Positions 41,662 through 51,944 of a DNA stretch of 64,000 nt are shown in pieces. The stretch covers positions 1,054,001 through 1,118,000 of the forward strand of contig JAWQUS010000017.1 in NCBI GenBank assembly GCA_036365455.1, in the 5' to 3' direction. This stretch comes from Macrosoma leucophasiata (lineage: Eukaryota > Arthropoda > Insecta > Lepidoptera > Hedylidae). Position 1 is the stretch's first letter; each line of letters opens with the position of its first letter. The position numbers and the translations under genes are program-made. The notes beneath the pieces are model-generated. The model searched no databases. It saw only the letters and a list, made by a program, of their open reading frames with translations, and was not told the DNA's origin.

Positions 41662-41938
41662 TACTGGTGGTAGAGCTCCAGTGTCGGAGCTCGCAGGCGT
41701 AGGCACCACCGCATTACCTAATATACTTGCCGCTAAATGGTAGTGTTCAGCACTATCGTGTTCCGGTCACAAACACAATTAATAATTATTTTATTTTAAT
41801 TTTTTTATTAGTAATTTCCGGCACAGAGGCGTAACACCTTAGTCCTCAGGAGTGGTAACGCATCTGCATTTTGACCTTGGTCTTTGTGTGGGTGTGTATA
41901 GGCTGCAGTCATCACTTAACATCAACATAAAAAAAAAC
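41662..41938 (+). mobile_element. SINE-A with AT-rich internal replacement
   Basis: Starts TTACTGGTGGTAGAGCTCC. After GTTCCGGTCA about 40 bp of AT-rich sequence replaces part of the body; it ends prematurely at ACATCAACATAAAAAAA, directly joined to a SINE-B. Confidence 0.85.
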
Positions 41939-41939
41939 T

Positions 41940-42243
41940 ATCAGTGGCCTAGTGGTTGCAGGCCACTAATACTGCGCTGGAGCTCCTGGGTTCGATTCCC
42001 TGGTCGGAGGCTATCATAGATAACGGTTAAAAATCCTTTATCGCTAGTTCTATTGGGAGTTTTCCATTTCCTAGAAGTTTCCCAGTCCCTTAGAGTTTGG
42101 TAATGTGCCCGGAGATGGCAACAGGCTCGCCACCTGTTACATGGGCCAAAACGTAACCGACGAATCGTGGGTGTTTGCATATATGATTGAATGCATGTAT
42201 TTACCTCTGCCTTCCCCTTCGGGGATTACAGACGTGAAGTTAT
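41940..42243 (+). mobile_element. SINE-B copy, full length minus the first bases
   Basis: Starts TATCAGTGGCCTAGTGG, B box GGTTCGATTCC near 41990, ends GACGTGAAGTTATG. It abuts the A tail of the SINE-A. Confidence 0.88.
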
Positions 42244-42288
42244 GTTCTTTTTTTATATCACAGGCAACAGCAAGATAAAATAAATCTA

Positions 42289-42890
42289 AATCTCCGTAGC
42301 CTAAATTGACGGACTCAGTAAAACTTACAATACGTTTCAGCCTCAAAGTATCTCGTTACTTCCAGACTTCTTTTACTTTTATCTATTAACCTGTAGACGT
42401 ATTCTGCTATTCGGTGGCCATCAATTTGAAAGCCACTTTCTTGTACATTTCGCTTTTCCTAAAATGAACGTAATTATCGCGCTACGCGAAAACAGCAATA
42501 TACAGTGCAAATAAGTGCAGTAGCTAAGTGGCAATCAAAATGATGTCCACCGAGATACATAATACTCCTGCTGGTCCTTCGAGCCGGATCCCAGCAATAT
42601 ACAAGGGCTCAACATCTCGTAGGTTTTAAATCTGAGGTGAAGAACTTTCGGTCAAGTTTCGAGAACTTTTAAGGGTCTGCTCATATTACGTTAAGAGATG
42701 CAATTTTTTTCGAGCGAAATGTATGTGAGTAATATTTTCTCTTGAACGTTATTCTTGGAATGTGGCGTTATGGATAATTAGGGTCGTATCAATGATTTAT
42801 TATTTAATTCTGAGTTTTCTTTTGTTTCTTTAATGTAATTGCGAATTTTTCGGTTTCTTTCTCGTTTTTTTGCTAAAAAGTTTTCAATGA
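42289..42890 (+). repeat. Direct repeat pair J, unit 2
   Basis: See unit 1. The extra segment about 42395-42570 lies just before GGTCCTTCGAGCCGGAT. Confidence 0.75.
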
Positions 42891-43002
42891 ATCTATTTAA
42901 TACAGAACGGTATACTGGTTTTGCTTGGCAGTAATTTAACTTTCTCAAATGAATAATTAATCCAAAGCGTACAATATTCTTTCACTATCAATCTGATCTT
43001 TA

Positions 43003-43040
43003 TGCTTGCTTGCCACTTCATAACGTAAAAATGTTCTTAA
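43003..43040 (+). mobile_element. SINE-A 3' scrap
   Basis: ATGCTTGCTTGCCACTTCAT and CGTAAAAA match the last 35 bp. Confidence 0.5.
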
Positions 43041-43045
43041 TTCTA

Positions 43046-44380
43046 CGTAACCTCACGCCTGTAATACCCGAAGGAGTAGGCAGAGATAAATACATGCATT
43101 GAAGCAAACACTAACAGGTGGTGAGTATGTTGACATCTCCGGACACTTTGCCAAACTCCAAGGTGCCTACTGGGAAACTTCCAGAAAATTTAAAAATCCC
43201 AATAGAACCAGAGATAAAGTATTTTTAGGGTCATAGCTCAGTACAGTACGACGCTATAGTTATCAAGTTTACCAACCACGTTGCGTGCCACGTGGAACAT
43301 TTTTTTAATTATTCAGGTATGTACATAATTTCTTTTCTCACCATAATAAGACACTTGACACGTCACTTGACGTCACTCACGACAGTGACAGTAAACTAAA
43401 TGGCGGACGGTGGTGGTAGCTGCATTCCGTTTATGCGACTGTCTCTTTTTATTCTTTTTTTTTCCTTTATTATTATTATTTATTTTTTTTAAATTGTTTC
43501 ATAAATATTTTAATATTTTATTTTATTTATCTGTTGGTTTGAGTATTTATGTATTCTTTTCAATTTCCACTATTGTGGCTATTTACGTAATTTTATTTCT
43601 AAGCTATATAGGTTCTATAGGTATTTTTAACTTTTTAACTTATTTTATTTTAGGTACATATGTTTATTATTTTATTATCGTAGTATAATATATATATGTA
43701 TTGATATGAATAATATATATGAAGTCTATTTTTTTCTGACTATTTTTTTATGAGGTTCAGTCATTTCCTGGCCGCTTGAAGTTCGTGATGCCACTAGGAC
43801 CCACCAGAATATCAGCGCTGCAGTCACTCTGCAGCAATCAGCTGAGGTGGGTGCCGTTTTTCTTGGCTTCCCAAAACCAAATATGTTACTCATTGTTTTA
43901 CTTGTTTTTAACTTTATTATTATTGGTTTTTGTGTGTGTTGCCATGAGAATAAATATTTTTCTTCTTTTTTCTTCTTCTTCTACAGCCACCCGGAACCCG
44001 ACCAGCACCGCCTCGCTTTACGGCGTCCACTCGTTATCGACGGTTCACGGATGAACGACGCGATGTTACTTGTGAACCACTAGCGTACGACTCGCGGACA
44101 GCGCCCGGTTTACTTGGGAACATCGTGTTGGCAATGCAAAGTGAACGCAAGGCAAGCTAATGGTCACTGAGTGGTCCACTCGCCATCGGCGCGTAGACGG
44201 CTTGCGGTAGAGGCGTTACGAAACGGAGTTGATGTAATAAGAGCAGACCGCTCGAGGCAGTCGGGCGCTGGTCGGGTGCCGGGTGGCTGTAGTGAGCTAT
44301 GACCCTTACACAACGGTGTAAGAGATAACGATCTCTGATAGCCTTCGACTCGGTAATTGCACCCAGGACCCTATTGTAAT
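43046..44380 (-). mobile_element. SINE-B, minus strand, split by a TIR element
   Basis: 43046-43227 is the 3' part and 44306-44380 resumes in the 5' part (GTTATCTCTGATAGCCT-like, ACCCAGGACC). A 1078-bp element separates them. The Helitron at 44384 cuts off the tRNA-like head. Confidence 0.8.
43228..44305. mobile_element. PIF/Harbinger-like TIR element with exon-like interior
   Basis: Perfect 13-bp TIRs GGGTCATAGCTCA (43228-43240 and 44293-44305) flanked by TTA on both sides (43225-43227, 44306-44308). TTA 3-bp duplications fit PIF/Harbinger. No transposase is recognised. The interior has ATGGCGGACGG at 43400, a CTGAG|GTGGGT donor-like site near 43842, a polypyrimidine tract with CTACAG at 43981-43986, and a GC-rich open stretch after it (to 44159) encoding RYRRFTDERRDVT. 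The right end is repeated at 49346-49520. Confidence 0.75.
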
Positions 44381-44383
44381 ATA

Positions 44384-44615
44384 TCTATACGGTACATAAA
44401 CCAAAACAACATTTTTTACAGTTTTTGTCTGTCTGTCTGTCTGTTTGTTCCGGCAAATCTCGGAAACGGCTGAACCGATTTTGACGGGACTTTCACTGGC
44501 AGGTAGCTTATGTAATAAAGCGTAACTTAGGTTACTTTTATTCTAGCTGCCCCGCGACTTTGTCCGGGTAGGTATTGATAAATTCTCACGGGGACGAAGT
44601 CGCGGGCACAGCTAG
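44384..44615 (+). mobile_element. Helitron-like element, subfamily F
   Basis: A|TCTATACGGTACATAAAC ... GTCGCGGGCACAGCTAG|T. It contains CTGTCTGTCTGTCTGTTTG and TTTTGACGGGACTTTCACTG. Confidence 0.8.
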
Positions 44616-44819
44616 TAATAAAATCCTGTTTTATTCAATGGATAATTAAGTCCCTGTTACCAAAGCAGTGGCAAAGTAAGTAAGCAAAGGTAGGAATATT
44701 TACCAAACAGGTGCAGTGTTTACTTAGCTAAGTGCTTTTTGTAAGACGTGGCGTGATGGTGGATATTCATTGGAAATAGCGATTTTTGTGGACTTTCCTT
44801 CCATCTTCACGAAATTGCT
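44616..44819. other. Intergenic, nothing recognised
   Basis: Short spacer without features. Confidence 0.4.
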
Positions 44820-45000
44820 GACGATGTATTCAATGGTGAGTCATGACCGGTATATCCGAGGTTCACAGATTCGATTCTCGCACTGGAACAAAAGAGACCT
44901 ATACCCATATATTTGTTTTGAGTCTGGGTGTTTGTATGATGTGTAGTGTGAATGTGAGTGTAACAACAAAAGCAATGATTTTATCTTAAGAATAATGGAA
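44820..45000 (+). mobile_element. SINE-C copy 2, diverged
   Basis: GATTCGATTCTCGCACTGG (degraded B box region), CATATATTTGTTTTGAGTCT and GGGTGTTTGTATG match 26755-26850. Confidence 0.55.
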
Positions 45001-45226
45001 AAGAAAAATTGGAAATAAAAAAAATATAAATTGCAATTGGTCGTCTGTATCATGAAAGATCAAAGACGGCTTGCACTTTTTGTAATGGGTAACAAAAGTT
45101 TAGGACGAGTCAGAACACGTGCCGTGAAGCCGCATCAGGACATGAGATCTGGTCGTAAGATTCGTAAGACAGAGGGAGAGAAGATCGCCGGCACGGAGGT
45201 AGTGTTGGTGTTAGTGAGTGTGTAGA
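45001..45226. other. Intergenic; short open stretch of no known kind
   Basis: 45049-45225 is open and basic (MKDQRRLALFVMGNKS...). No domain, start context or partner is recognised. Confidence 0.35.
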
Positions 45227-45520
45227 TTTTTTTTTTTTTTTTTTATGTAATTGAAGTGGCAAACAAGCACGCAGTTCACATTGATGTTAAGTGATGACTG
45301 CAGCCTATAGACACCCACACAAAGACCAAGGTCAAAATGCAAATGCGTTACCACTCCTGAGGCCTAAGGTGTTATGCCTCTGTGCCGGAAATTACAGGGA
45401 CGTACATTACCACCTGACCGGAACACGATAGTGCTGAACACTACCATTTAGCGGCAAGTAAATCAGGTAATGCGGTGGTGCCTACGCCCGCGAGCTCCGT
45501 CACTGGAGCTCTACCACCAG
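45227..45520 (-). mobile_element. SINE-A copy, minus strand, full length
   Basis: Minus strand from CTGGTGGTAGAGCTCCAGTG to a 17-base poly-A. AGATTTT at 45224-45230 and 45523-45529 is a likely TSD. Confidence 0.92.
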
Positions 45521-45566
45521 AAAGATTTTGATGGTGGTGGTATTGGTGGTGGTATTTTTTATTTTA

Positions 45567-45683
45567 TTTAATGAATGTGGCAAACAAGCATGCAGGTCAC
45601 GTTGATGTTAAGTGATGACTGCAGCCAATAGAAACCCACACAAAGACCATAGGTAAAAATGCAGATGCTTTGCCACCCCTGAG
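45567..45683 (-). mobile_element. SINE-A 3' half, minus strand
   Basis: GTGGCAAACAAGCATGCAGG and GATGTTAAGTGATGACTGC; stops at CCACCCCTGAG and abuts an inverted copy. Confidence 0.75.
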
Positions 45684-45684
45684 A

Positions 45685-46395
45685 AATGACCGCATCTATT
45701 TGCCGCCAAATGGTAGTGTTCAGCACGATCGTGTTTCGATTAGATGGTAATCTATGGCCCCGTAATAACTATCACAAAGACATTAATTACAACGAAGGTC
45801 TCAGGGGTGGTAACGCATTTGCATTCTCAGGTCTTTGTGTTAGTGTGCATAGACTGCAGTCATCACTTAACATCAATGTGAGCTGCATGCTGGTGAGAGC
45901 GTTAGTGTTTCCCATATTTTTCTACGCAGCTGAAACGTGGACGCTGAGAGAAAGTGAAAAAAAGAGGATAGATGCACCAGAAATGTGGTGCTGGCGAAAA
46001 TTGCTTGGAATATCGTGGACTCAGTTCAGAACTAACGCATCCATACTTCAAGAACTCGATATCAAACAGCGTCTATCCTCCGTGGTTCAGTCTCGAATTC
46101 TTACGTTTTTCGGACACGTTTCGAGACGGTGTGAACACTCCATAGAACGCTTGACCGTCCAGGGAGTTTTCAACGGCAGAAGAGGACGTGGTAGATCTCC
46201 TATGCGCTGGGCCGACCAAATCAAAGCCGCTACTAAGAAATCGTTCTACGAGTGCACCCGAAAAGCATCGGAGTGGCGGCGAGTTGTGAAGCAAGCCACC
46301 AACCCTGAAGTGACAACCACGACGACTCTGTCAAGAGTTTAACGACCAAGAAGAAGAAGAGCTGCATGCTTGTTTGCCACCTTCAAAAAAACAAA
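45685..46395 (+). mobile_element. SINE-A, older subfamily, split by a LINE insertion
   Basis: 45685-45891 carries the middle of SINE-A, and 46371-46395 carries its end. The interruption is a LINE fragment with a 12-bp TSD. Confidence 0.85.
45892..46358 (+). pseudogene. RTE-like LINE C-terminal fragment, 12-bp TSD
   Basis: 5'-truncated. The open frame gives FPIFFYAAETWTLRESEKK, MWCWRKLLGISWT, QSRILTFFGHVSRR, RRGRGRSPMRWADQIK and WRRVVKQATNPEV, the C-terminal block of RTE-clade polyproteins (ETWTLR ... GR-P-RW-D ... WR). The coding part ends at 46342, followed by a (AAG)n tail. GAGCTGCATGCT is duplicated at 45880-45891 and 46359-46370. The frame is open but lacks all catalytic domains. Confidence 0.88.
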
Positions 46396-46707
46396 CCCGT
46401 CTTGTAAACGTCTGTTCATTTCTTTACAAACAAACAAATAAGAAATATATTATTCAAGTCAAGACATGTGATTCTCAGTTCGGTTAGAGTTGTATTTGTA
46501 TGTAAATGGTATGGGCCAAGAGTTTGGAATTGTGCCCAGTCGGCTGTAAGAGCATCTATTACACGATTCTTTGCGATCAAATTGTGTGTCGTACATTGGT
46601 TTGTTCGTATACGGTTATTTATGGTTCCCAGTGGTTGTATGTACATTTGTCGAGATATTTTAATAAATTGGTAGACCGTGTTTTATAAGTATAGTTAATA
46701 TTGTTGT
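46396..46707. other. Intergenic, nothing recognised
   Basis: Open stretches on both strands lack domains. Confidence 0.4.
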
Positions 46708-46990
46708 TCAAAAAAAAACATCGCAAATTTTTTTCGCGGCTTGCGTTGCATTTTTACCTTTTTTGTAGTAAAATTTTAAAATGTATCGAATTTCTTCATT
46801 AGATTCACTCATCTTGACAGTACGAAAAACAAATGAAAATCACACATTTGCTTATTTGCATTTGGAATAACGTTCTTTAAAATTTTAACTTTCAATGATA
46901 CCAAAACCAGCCAGATACAAATACTACAGCCAGAGAGATTTTATTACAAGTTCATACATACTATAATGCGAAAAGACTTTTTCCCCAACC
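46708..46990 (-). mobile_element. mariner 5' end, minus strand, truncated
   Basis: Reverse complement of 30245-30527 with few differences: same TIR GGTTGGGGAAAAAGTC, same upstream leader and the first 25 or so transposase codons. TA follows at 46991. The rest, including the other TIR, is missing. Confidence 0.9.
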
Positions 46991-47628
46991 TATTAAATAC
47001 AACTGGAGCACGATAGTGCTGTATACCACGGGCCACTAAGGGGCGAACCACAGGTACAACAACAACACCACATCGCAGCGTCAAAATGTATTCAAGCAGT
47101 GGTTACGTGTGAGTAGGGTCGCTGCAGAGTTGCGTGGAGCAGCCGAAAATGTCGATGTAGTAGCGTTGTGGTTGTGATGTGGTAGCGTTGTGGTTGCGAT
47201 GTAGTCGGTATGACACAAGCGGTGACGACGGCAAAATGTGGTGCGTGTGGGAAGTTCTTTTAATCTTCAATACAAAATATACGCCCGATCACGTGGTGTG
47301 GTTGTCGTTGTGTGGTGGTTGTGGTACGTGTGGGATGCCCCTTAGTGGCAGATACATTATGTAATGCGTTTGTACCTCGCTCTCGAGCTCCAGAACTGGA
47401 ACTCTACTCTGAGTTACTTCCACCTCATTCAATGATGCTACTATTTACTGCCACACACTCCTCATCACTGTATGACCTCGTAATAACTATCATAGAGACA
47501 TAATAACTAAGGTCTTAAGGGTAGCGATCTGCATTTTGACCTCTGGATGCCGATGACTTATTTCAAATGCTTTCGTATTTAACGTCATTTTTTCAGTGTC
47601 GTACCGCCTAATATGCCTAATATTTATT
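46991..47628. repeat. Mosaic of SINE-A scraps
   Basis: 47335-47440 reads as a minus-strand SINE-A 5' end (GCTCTCGAGCTCCAGAACTG) and 47465-47545 as a plus-strand interior (GTAATAACTATCATAGAGAC, CTGCATTTTGACCTCTGG). 47040-47250 is GT-rich without assignment. Confidence 0.45.
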
Positions 47629-47630
47629 TA

Positions 47631-47922
47631 CCTTTTTTTTATGTCATGAAAGTGGTAAACAAACATGCAGTTCACATTGATGTTAAGTGATGACCGCAGC
47701 CTATAGACACCCACACTGACAAAGACTAAGGTCAAAGTACAGATGCGTTACCACTCCTGAGGCCTAAGATGTTATACCTCTGTGCCGGAAATTACAGGGC
47801 CGTACATTACCACCTGACCGAAACACGATAGTGCTGAACACTATCACTTAGCGGCAAGTATATTAGGTAATGCAGTCGTGCCTATGCCCGCGAGCTCTGT
47901 CACTGGAGCTCTACCACCAGTA
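47631..47922 (-). mobile_element. SINE-A copy, minus strand, full length
   Basis: Minus strand: ACTGGTGGTAGAGCTCCAGT to CCACTTTCATGACATAAAA. Confidence 0.9.
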
Positions 47923-48046
47923 AAAAGTGGAAGTGTACCTGGAAGTGTTATCGTTCTCAGGTATATGCTTTATAGCTAACAAGATAACGTCATAACCAAA
48001 AGCATCTCGAAAGCATCACAAAGCACTTGAGTTAAGCGGTTGACCC

Positions 48047-48125
48047 CTCGGTATTTTTATAGGCTGCAGTCATCATTTAACATCAATGTGAACTACATGC
48101 CTGATTGCCATTTTCATTACATAAC
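48047..48125 (+). mobile_element. SINE-A 3' end
   Basis: ATAGGCTGCAGTCATCATTT to CATTTTCATTACATAACA; 5' truncated. Confidence 0.8.
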
Positions 48126-48469
48126 ACACGTTATAAGCAGACTCTTATATATTAGTATGAAACCGTTTAAAAACACTTCGTGCTCACGTAGTCGACTTTT
48201 GACGCTGTATTTTACCATGTTCATATCAATTTTATCAAACTATGTCAACCTTTTTAGGCATGATGCCAGCGTACATTACGGCTGCAAGTGTGATGGGATT
48301 CCGGCGATAAAATACTGTTTTTTGTTCGTTTAACTGATAGTATAGAGTGATTTGAGAAGTTATGCAGATGAAAACCGTTTTTTTAGTAGCTGAATGTACA
48401 GGTATACGTTGACTGTTAGTTAAACTGTAAATACGCATACGATTACACGCTTAAACTCACAGCCACCAG
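48126..48469. other. Intergenic, nothing recognised
   Basis: AT-rich spacer. Confidence 0.4.
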
Positions 48470-48757
48470 GTTTTTTTTTGTTGTTACAAAGGTGGCAAAC
48501 AAGCATGCAGTTCACATTGATGTTAAGTGATGACTGCAGCCTATAGACATCTACATAAAAACCAGGGGTCAAAATGCAGATGCGTTGCCACCCTTGAGAC
48601 CATAAGTGTTCTGTCTCTGTGATAGTTCTTACGGGACCATACATTACCACCTAACCGGAAGACGATAGTGCGGAACACTACCACTTAGGGGCAGATAGAT
48701 TAGGTAATGCGATGATGCCACGCCCTCGAGCTCCTGCACTGGAACTCTATCACCAGT
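48470..48757 (-). mobile_element. SINE-A copy, older subfamily, minus strand
   Basis: Minus strand: ACTGGTGATAGAGTTCCAGT to GCCACCTTTGTAACAACAAA; has the ACTATCACAGAGACAGAAC variant. Confidence 0.88.
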
Positions 48758-48957
48758 ACAAAAGGCATAAACCTTTACCGTGGGTACTGTTATACACCTA
48801 TACCGTTATATCCCTTCGAAACAAACTGTCGTCTCACACCTCTGAACTAACTGGGTCGTCATTGTAGTCTTTGAAAACCATTAAACTAGTGGTATGTTGT
48901 TGTGAATGTTGTTATTTGTAAACCACTTCGCGGGAATAGCGAGTTTACAATGTAAAG

Positions 48958-49345
48958 TCTCGTACGAAAGCTCCAAGTCACTCAGCGGTCAATGGAAAGG
49001 GCTATGCTCGGCAAATCCCTACTGGATCGAATCAGAAATGAGGAGATCCGTAGGCAAACGAAAGTCGCTGACATAGCCAAGCAGATTTCCAAGCTGAAGT
49101 GGCAATCAACAGGGCACATAGCTCGGAGAACCGATAGCCGCTGGGGCAGAAAGGTTCTCGAGTGGAGACCACGTATCGGCAAACGCAGTGAATGACGTCC
49201 TGCAAGATGAACCGACGACCTGATCAAGGCTGCAGGTACCCGCTGGATGCACGTCGATTCCGATCGGTCGACATGGAGGTCATTGGGGTAGGCCTAGTTC
49301 AGCAGTGGACGTCCTATGGCTGATATGATGATGATGATGATGAAT
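48958..49345 (+). pseudogene. RTE-like LINE C-terminus and 3' end (family R)
   Basis: Encodes MERAMLGKSLLDRIRNEEIR, LKWQSTGHIARR, EWRPRIGKRS, stop, RPARWTDDLIK, DRSTWRSLG, then CAGTGGACGTCCTATGGCTG and a (GAT)n tail. Reverse transcriptase core absent. Two lesions interrupt the frame. Confidence 0.85.
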
Positions 49346-49520
49346 GCAAAGTCAACGCAAGACAAACTAGTGGTCACCGAGTGGTCCATTAGCTCGCGTT
49401 GTTTTGATGGCTTGCGGTCGAGGCAATACGGAGCGAAGTTGATGTAATGAGCGCAGACCGCTCGAGGCGGTCAGGCGCTGGTCGGATACCGGGTGGCTCT
49501 AGTGAGCTATGACCCTAAGA
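49346..49520 (+). mobile_element. Right end of the 43.2-kb TIR element, second copy
   Basis: Matches 44131-44305: AATGCAAAGT-AACGCAAG, GAGTGGTCCA, CGCAGACCGCTCGAGG, ending TGAGCTATGACCC. TAA follows. The left side is occupied by the RTE-like LINE. Confidence 0.8.
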
Positions 49521-49573
49521 GTCCTTTGCGCTTGCAGATTGCCCAGTGAAGTAGACTAAAGCTGTCTCGAGAC

Positions 49574-49746
49574 ATTGGTAGAGCTCAGCACTATTGTGTT
49601 CCGGTAAGGTGGTAATTTTCGGCCTGGTAATTCCCGGCACAGAGGCATAACATCTAAGGCCTCAGGATTGGTAACGCATCTGCATTTTGATCTTGATCTT
49701 TGTGTAAGTGTCTACAGGCTGCAGTCATCACTTAACATCAATGTAA
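49574..49746 (+). mobile_element. SINE-A, internally deleted
   Basis: ATTGGTAGAGCTC joins directly to CAGCACTATTGTG, skipping about 75 bp; ends at ACATCAATGTAACGC without an A tail. Confidence 0.8.
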
Positions 49747-50557
49747 CGCATATAGCAGCCAAGTGCTATCACCTCGCCTAGTAGAAGAATCCTCACTCAA
49801 GTCAATGAAACAATGATACCCTATCAGAACTATTTACAATAGTAAAGCCATGGGGTCCATAATACTTCGCTAATTCTACATTAGTTTCTGTGGCACTCGG
49901 TCAAACGCCTTATCAAGTTCTATAAATATTATATTTCATTCAAACGGTGTTTCACAATTAAGATTCTGCCAGTTTGCATTGCTTCCGTTGTAAACTTGTA
50001 GACTAGGTGGGTTTGGAGCCAAATTGGTTTTGACTAATTGAAATGTGTAATTGATTGCTGTTAATTTAGATTCTAAATAGGATTTCCAGGTGTTTATAGA
50101 CTTTTATGTCTTTAATTTTCACGTTGTTGTGTTTAACGATCTTATGCTGAGTTGCAAAAAGATATTTTTTAAAGTTAAAGTGATTGTAACATTTCACATC
50201 CCTTTCTTACTTTTACAGGATTCTCTTATTTTCCCCTTCGAAGTTCCGAACACTAAAAAAATATTTAATTTTAGGCAATTAAACAGTGCTGTACCTAATC
50301 TTCCGAGCATATTCCAAATTTCCGCGGGTATTAATAATCAATATTTGAATTCCTTTCTTAAGTTAAATTAAATTCTAAGAAAAACATCCAATTTTTCACA
50401 TGCAAGCACAGTTGCAAATTCCAGTTGCACAGTAATAAATACAAACGTAGTCCAATATTAAGTATTTGTAACTAGTTGTTAGAAAGCTTTTAAAGTTGTA
50501 CTTACAATAAAGACCTTTCTATTTTGCTTTTATTTTCCACGTCTGAATTCTTTTTTA
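49747..50557. other. Intergenic, nothing recognised
   Basis: AT-rich. A 93-codon open stretch at 50090-50371 has no domain. Confidence 0.4.
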
Positions 50558-50740
50558 AGCCCTGGTCTGAATACCTGCGCGTTATTCGCTACCGACGTGG
50601 GGAGCGGATTACCGAACGGGTTTCGCTCGGGTATTTTGTACGAAGTTCTGCAACTAGAGCGGAACATAGTCGGACGGAACTTCATAGATATACCACATCC
50701 ACAAGTCGGTAGCGAATAATGCCCAGGTCTGAATAGGGCT
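50558..50740. mobile_element. MITE M2, copy 2
   Basis: AGCCCTGGTCTGAATACCTG ... ATTCGCTACCGAC at left mirrors GTCGGTAGCGAATAATGCCC ... GAATAGGGCT at right. Ends match 24638-24738; interior differs. TAA/TAC flanks suggest a 3-bp target. Confidence 0.75.
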
Positions 50741-50814
50741 ACAAGCATACAGTTTTTATTTATGGCGGCCTTTAAACATCTACATGAAATAAAATATTAC
50801 GAGTACTACATATG

Positions 50815-50999
50815 TAGATGCGTTACCAATCCTGATGCTACTCCTGAGACCAAAGTTATTATTATGCCTCTGTGCCGGAAATTACAGAGCCGTACATTAC
50901 CACCTGACCGGAACAACACTACCATTTAGCGGAAAGTATGTTAGATAATGCGGTGGTGCCTACGCCCGCGAGCTCCGTCACTGGAGCTCTACCACCAGT
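50815..50999 (-). mobile_element. SINE-A, minus strand, 3' end lost
   Basis: Minus strand: ACTGGTGGTAGAGCTCCAGT through GGCATAATAATAACTTTGG; stops at the GCATCTAC segment. Confidence 0.85.
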
Positions 51000-51095
51000 A
51001 GTCTAACTGTTGGAGGACATTTCTTCCTCCAGTGCAGTCAATGGCTACTGTTAACCCATAAATAGTTAAGATTGTACGTGCGTTTGTTGTTGACA

Positions 51096-51547
51096 TTTTT
51101 AGGGTTCCGTACCTTAAAAGGAAAAAAGGAACCCTTATAGGATCACTCGTGCGTCTGTCTGTCTGTCTGTCCGTTCTTCACAGCCAATTTGCTCCGAAAC
51201 TACTTGACCGATTGAGTTGAAATTTGATGAATTTATGTAAATTGGTGACCCAAAGATTAACACGTCAAGTAAAATAATAAATTTTAAACAAGGGAGCCTT
51301 TTTCGGGGGGTAAATCAGAAATAAAAAAAAAACTGTGTCGTGTGGCATATCAAATGAAAGAAGTTGTTGTCAGCATCTCAGATATATTTTTTTTATAAAT
51401 TTTGCATAAACAAATTTGAAGTTATTTAAGAACAACGACGAAAATTGACCGTCCCCCCCCCTATCTCCGAAACTACTTAAAATTTTGAAAAAGTGTAGAA
51501 AATAGTTCTTTGCCTATAGATTACTGGAAAACCTATAAGAAGTTTTT
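51096..51547 (+). mobile_element. GGAACCC-family repeat, 5' part, split by the LINE nest
   Basis: TTTTTAGGGTTCCGTACCTT start, GGAACCCTTATAGGATCACT, TCTG run, and ACCTATAAGAAGTTT end. Its 3' remainder (TACGGAACCCTACACTGCGC) is at 59170-59222, 7.6 kb away. Confidence 0.85.
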
Positions 51548-51944
51548 CATTGCATTTCTTACTCTGTTTATTTATTTATTTATTTATAGTTTATTTATTT
51601 CATACAAAAATAAATTTACAATATTACAATTCCTTTGAGTCTCCTTTAAAGCAAAATATTTTGCTTGTGTCAGGAGACTCCGCTCTTTTTCACATAAAAT
51701 CATTCCAAATAACCATATGTTTAAATGATGAACGATACTAGATGAAATAAATTAAAAAACAATTAAATAAAATATTAAAAACATTAAATTAATTCTAAAT
51801 CATAAATAAAATCGAATATAATTAAGCTTAAAAGTTCAGATTCAAATGACAATTTAAAATATCCTTAAAATTAAATTAAATTAACTAAAATAGGTAATCA
51901 GTGTGTAATCCATTTGTAAATTTGTAAATAATAATAATAATTAG

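Noticed and set aside
40505..42890. LTR retrotransposon bounded by the J repeats
   Set aside because: No TG/CA ends, primer-binding site, polypurine tract or coding interior; the space between holds unrelated SINEs.
43410..43688. 92-codon hydrophobic open stretch as a membrane protein gene
   Set aside because: It is a translation of T-rich sequence within a TIR element; no other support.
45031..45225. Basic 64-codon open stretch as a gene
   Set aside because: No family resemblance and no supporting signals; it may be chance.
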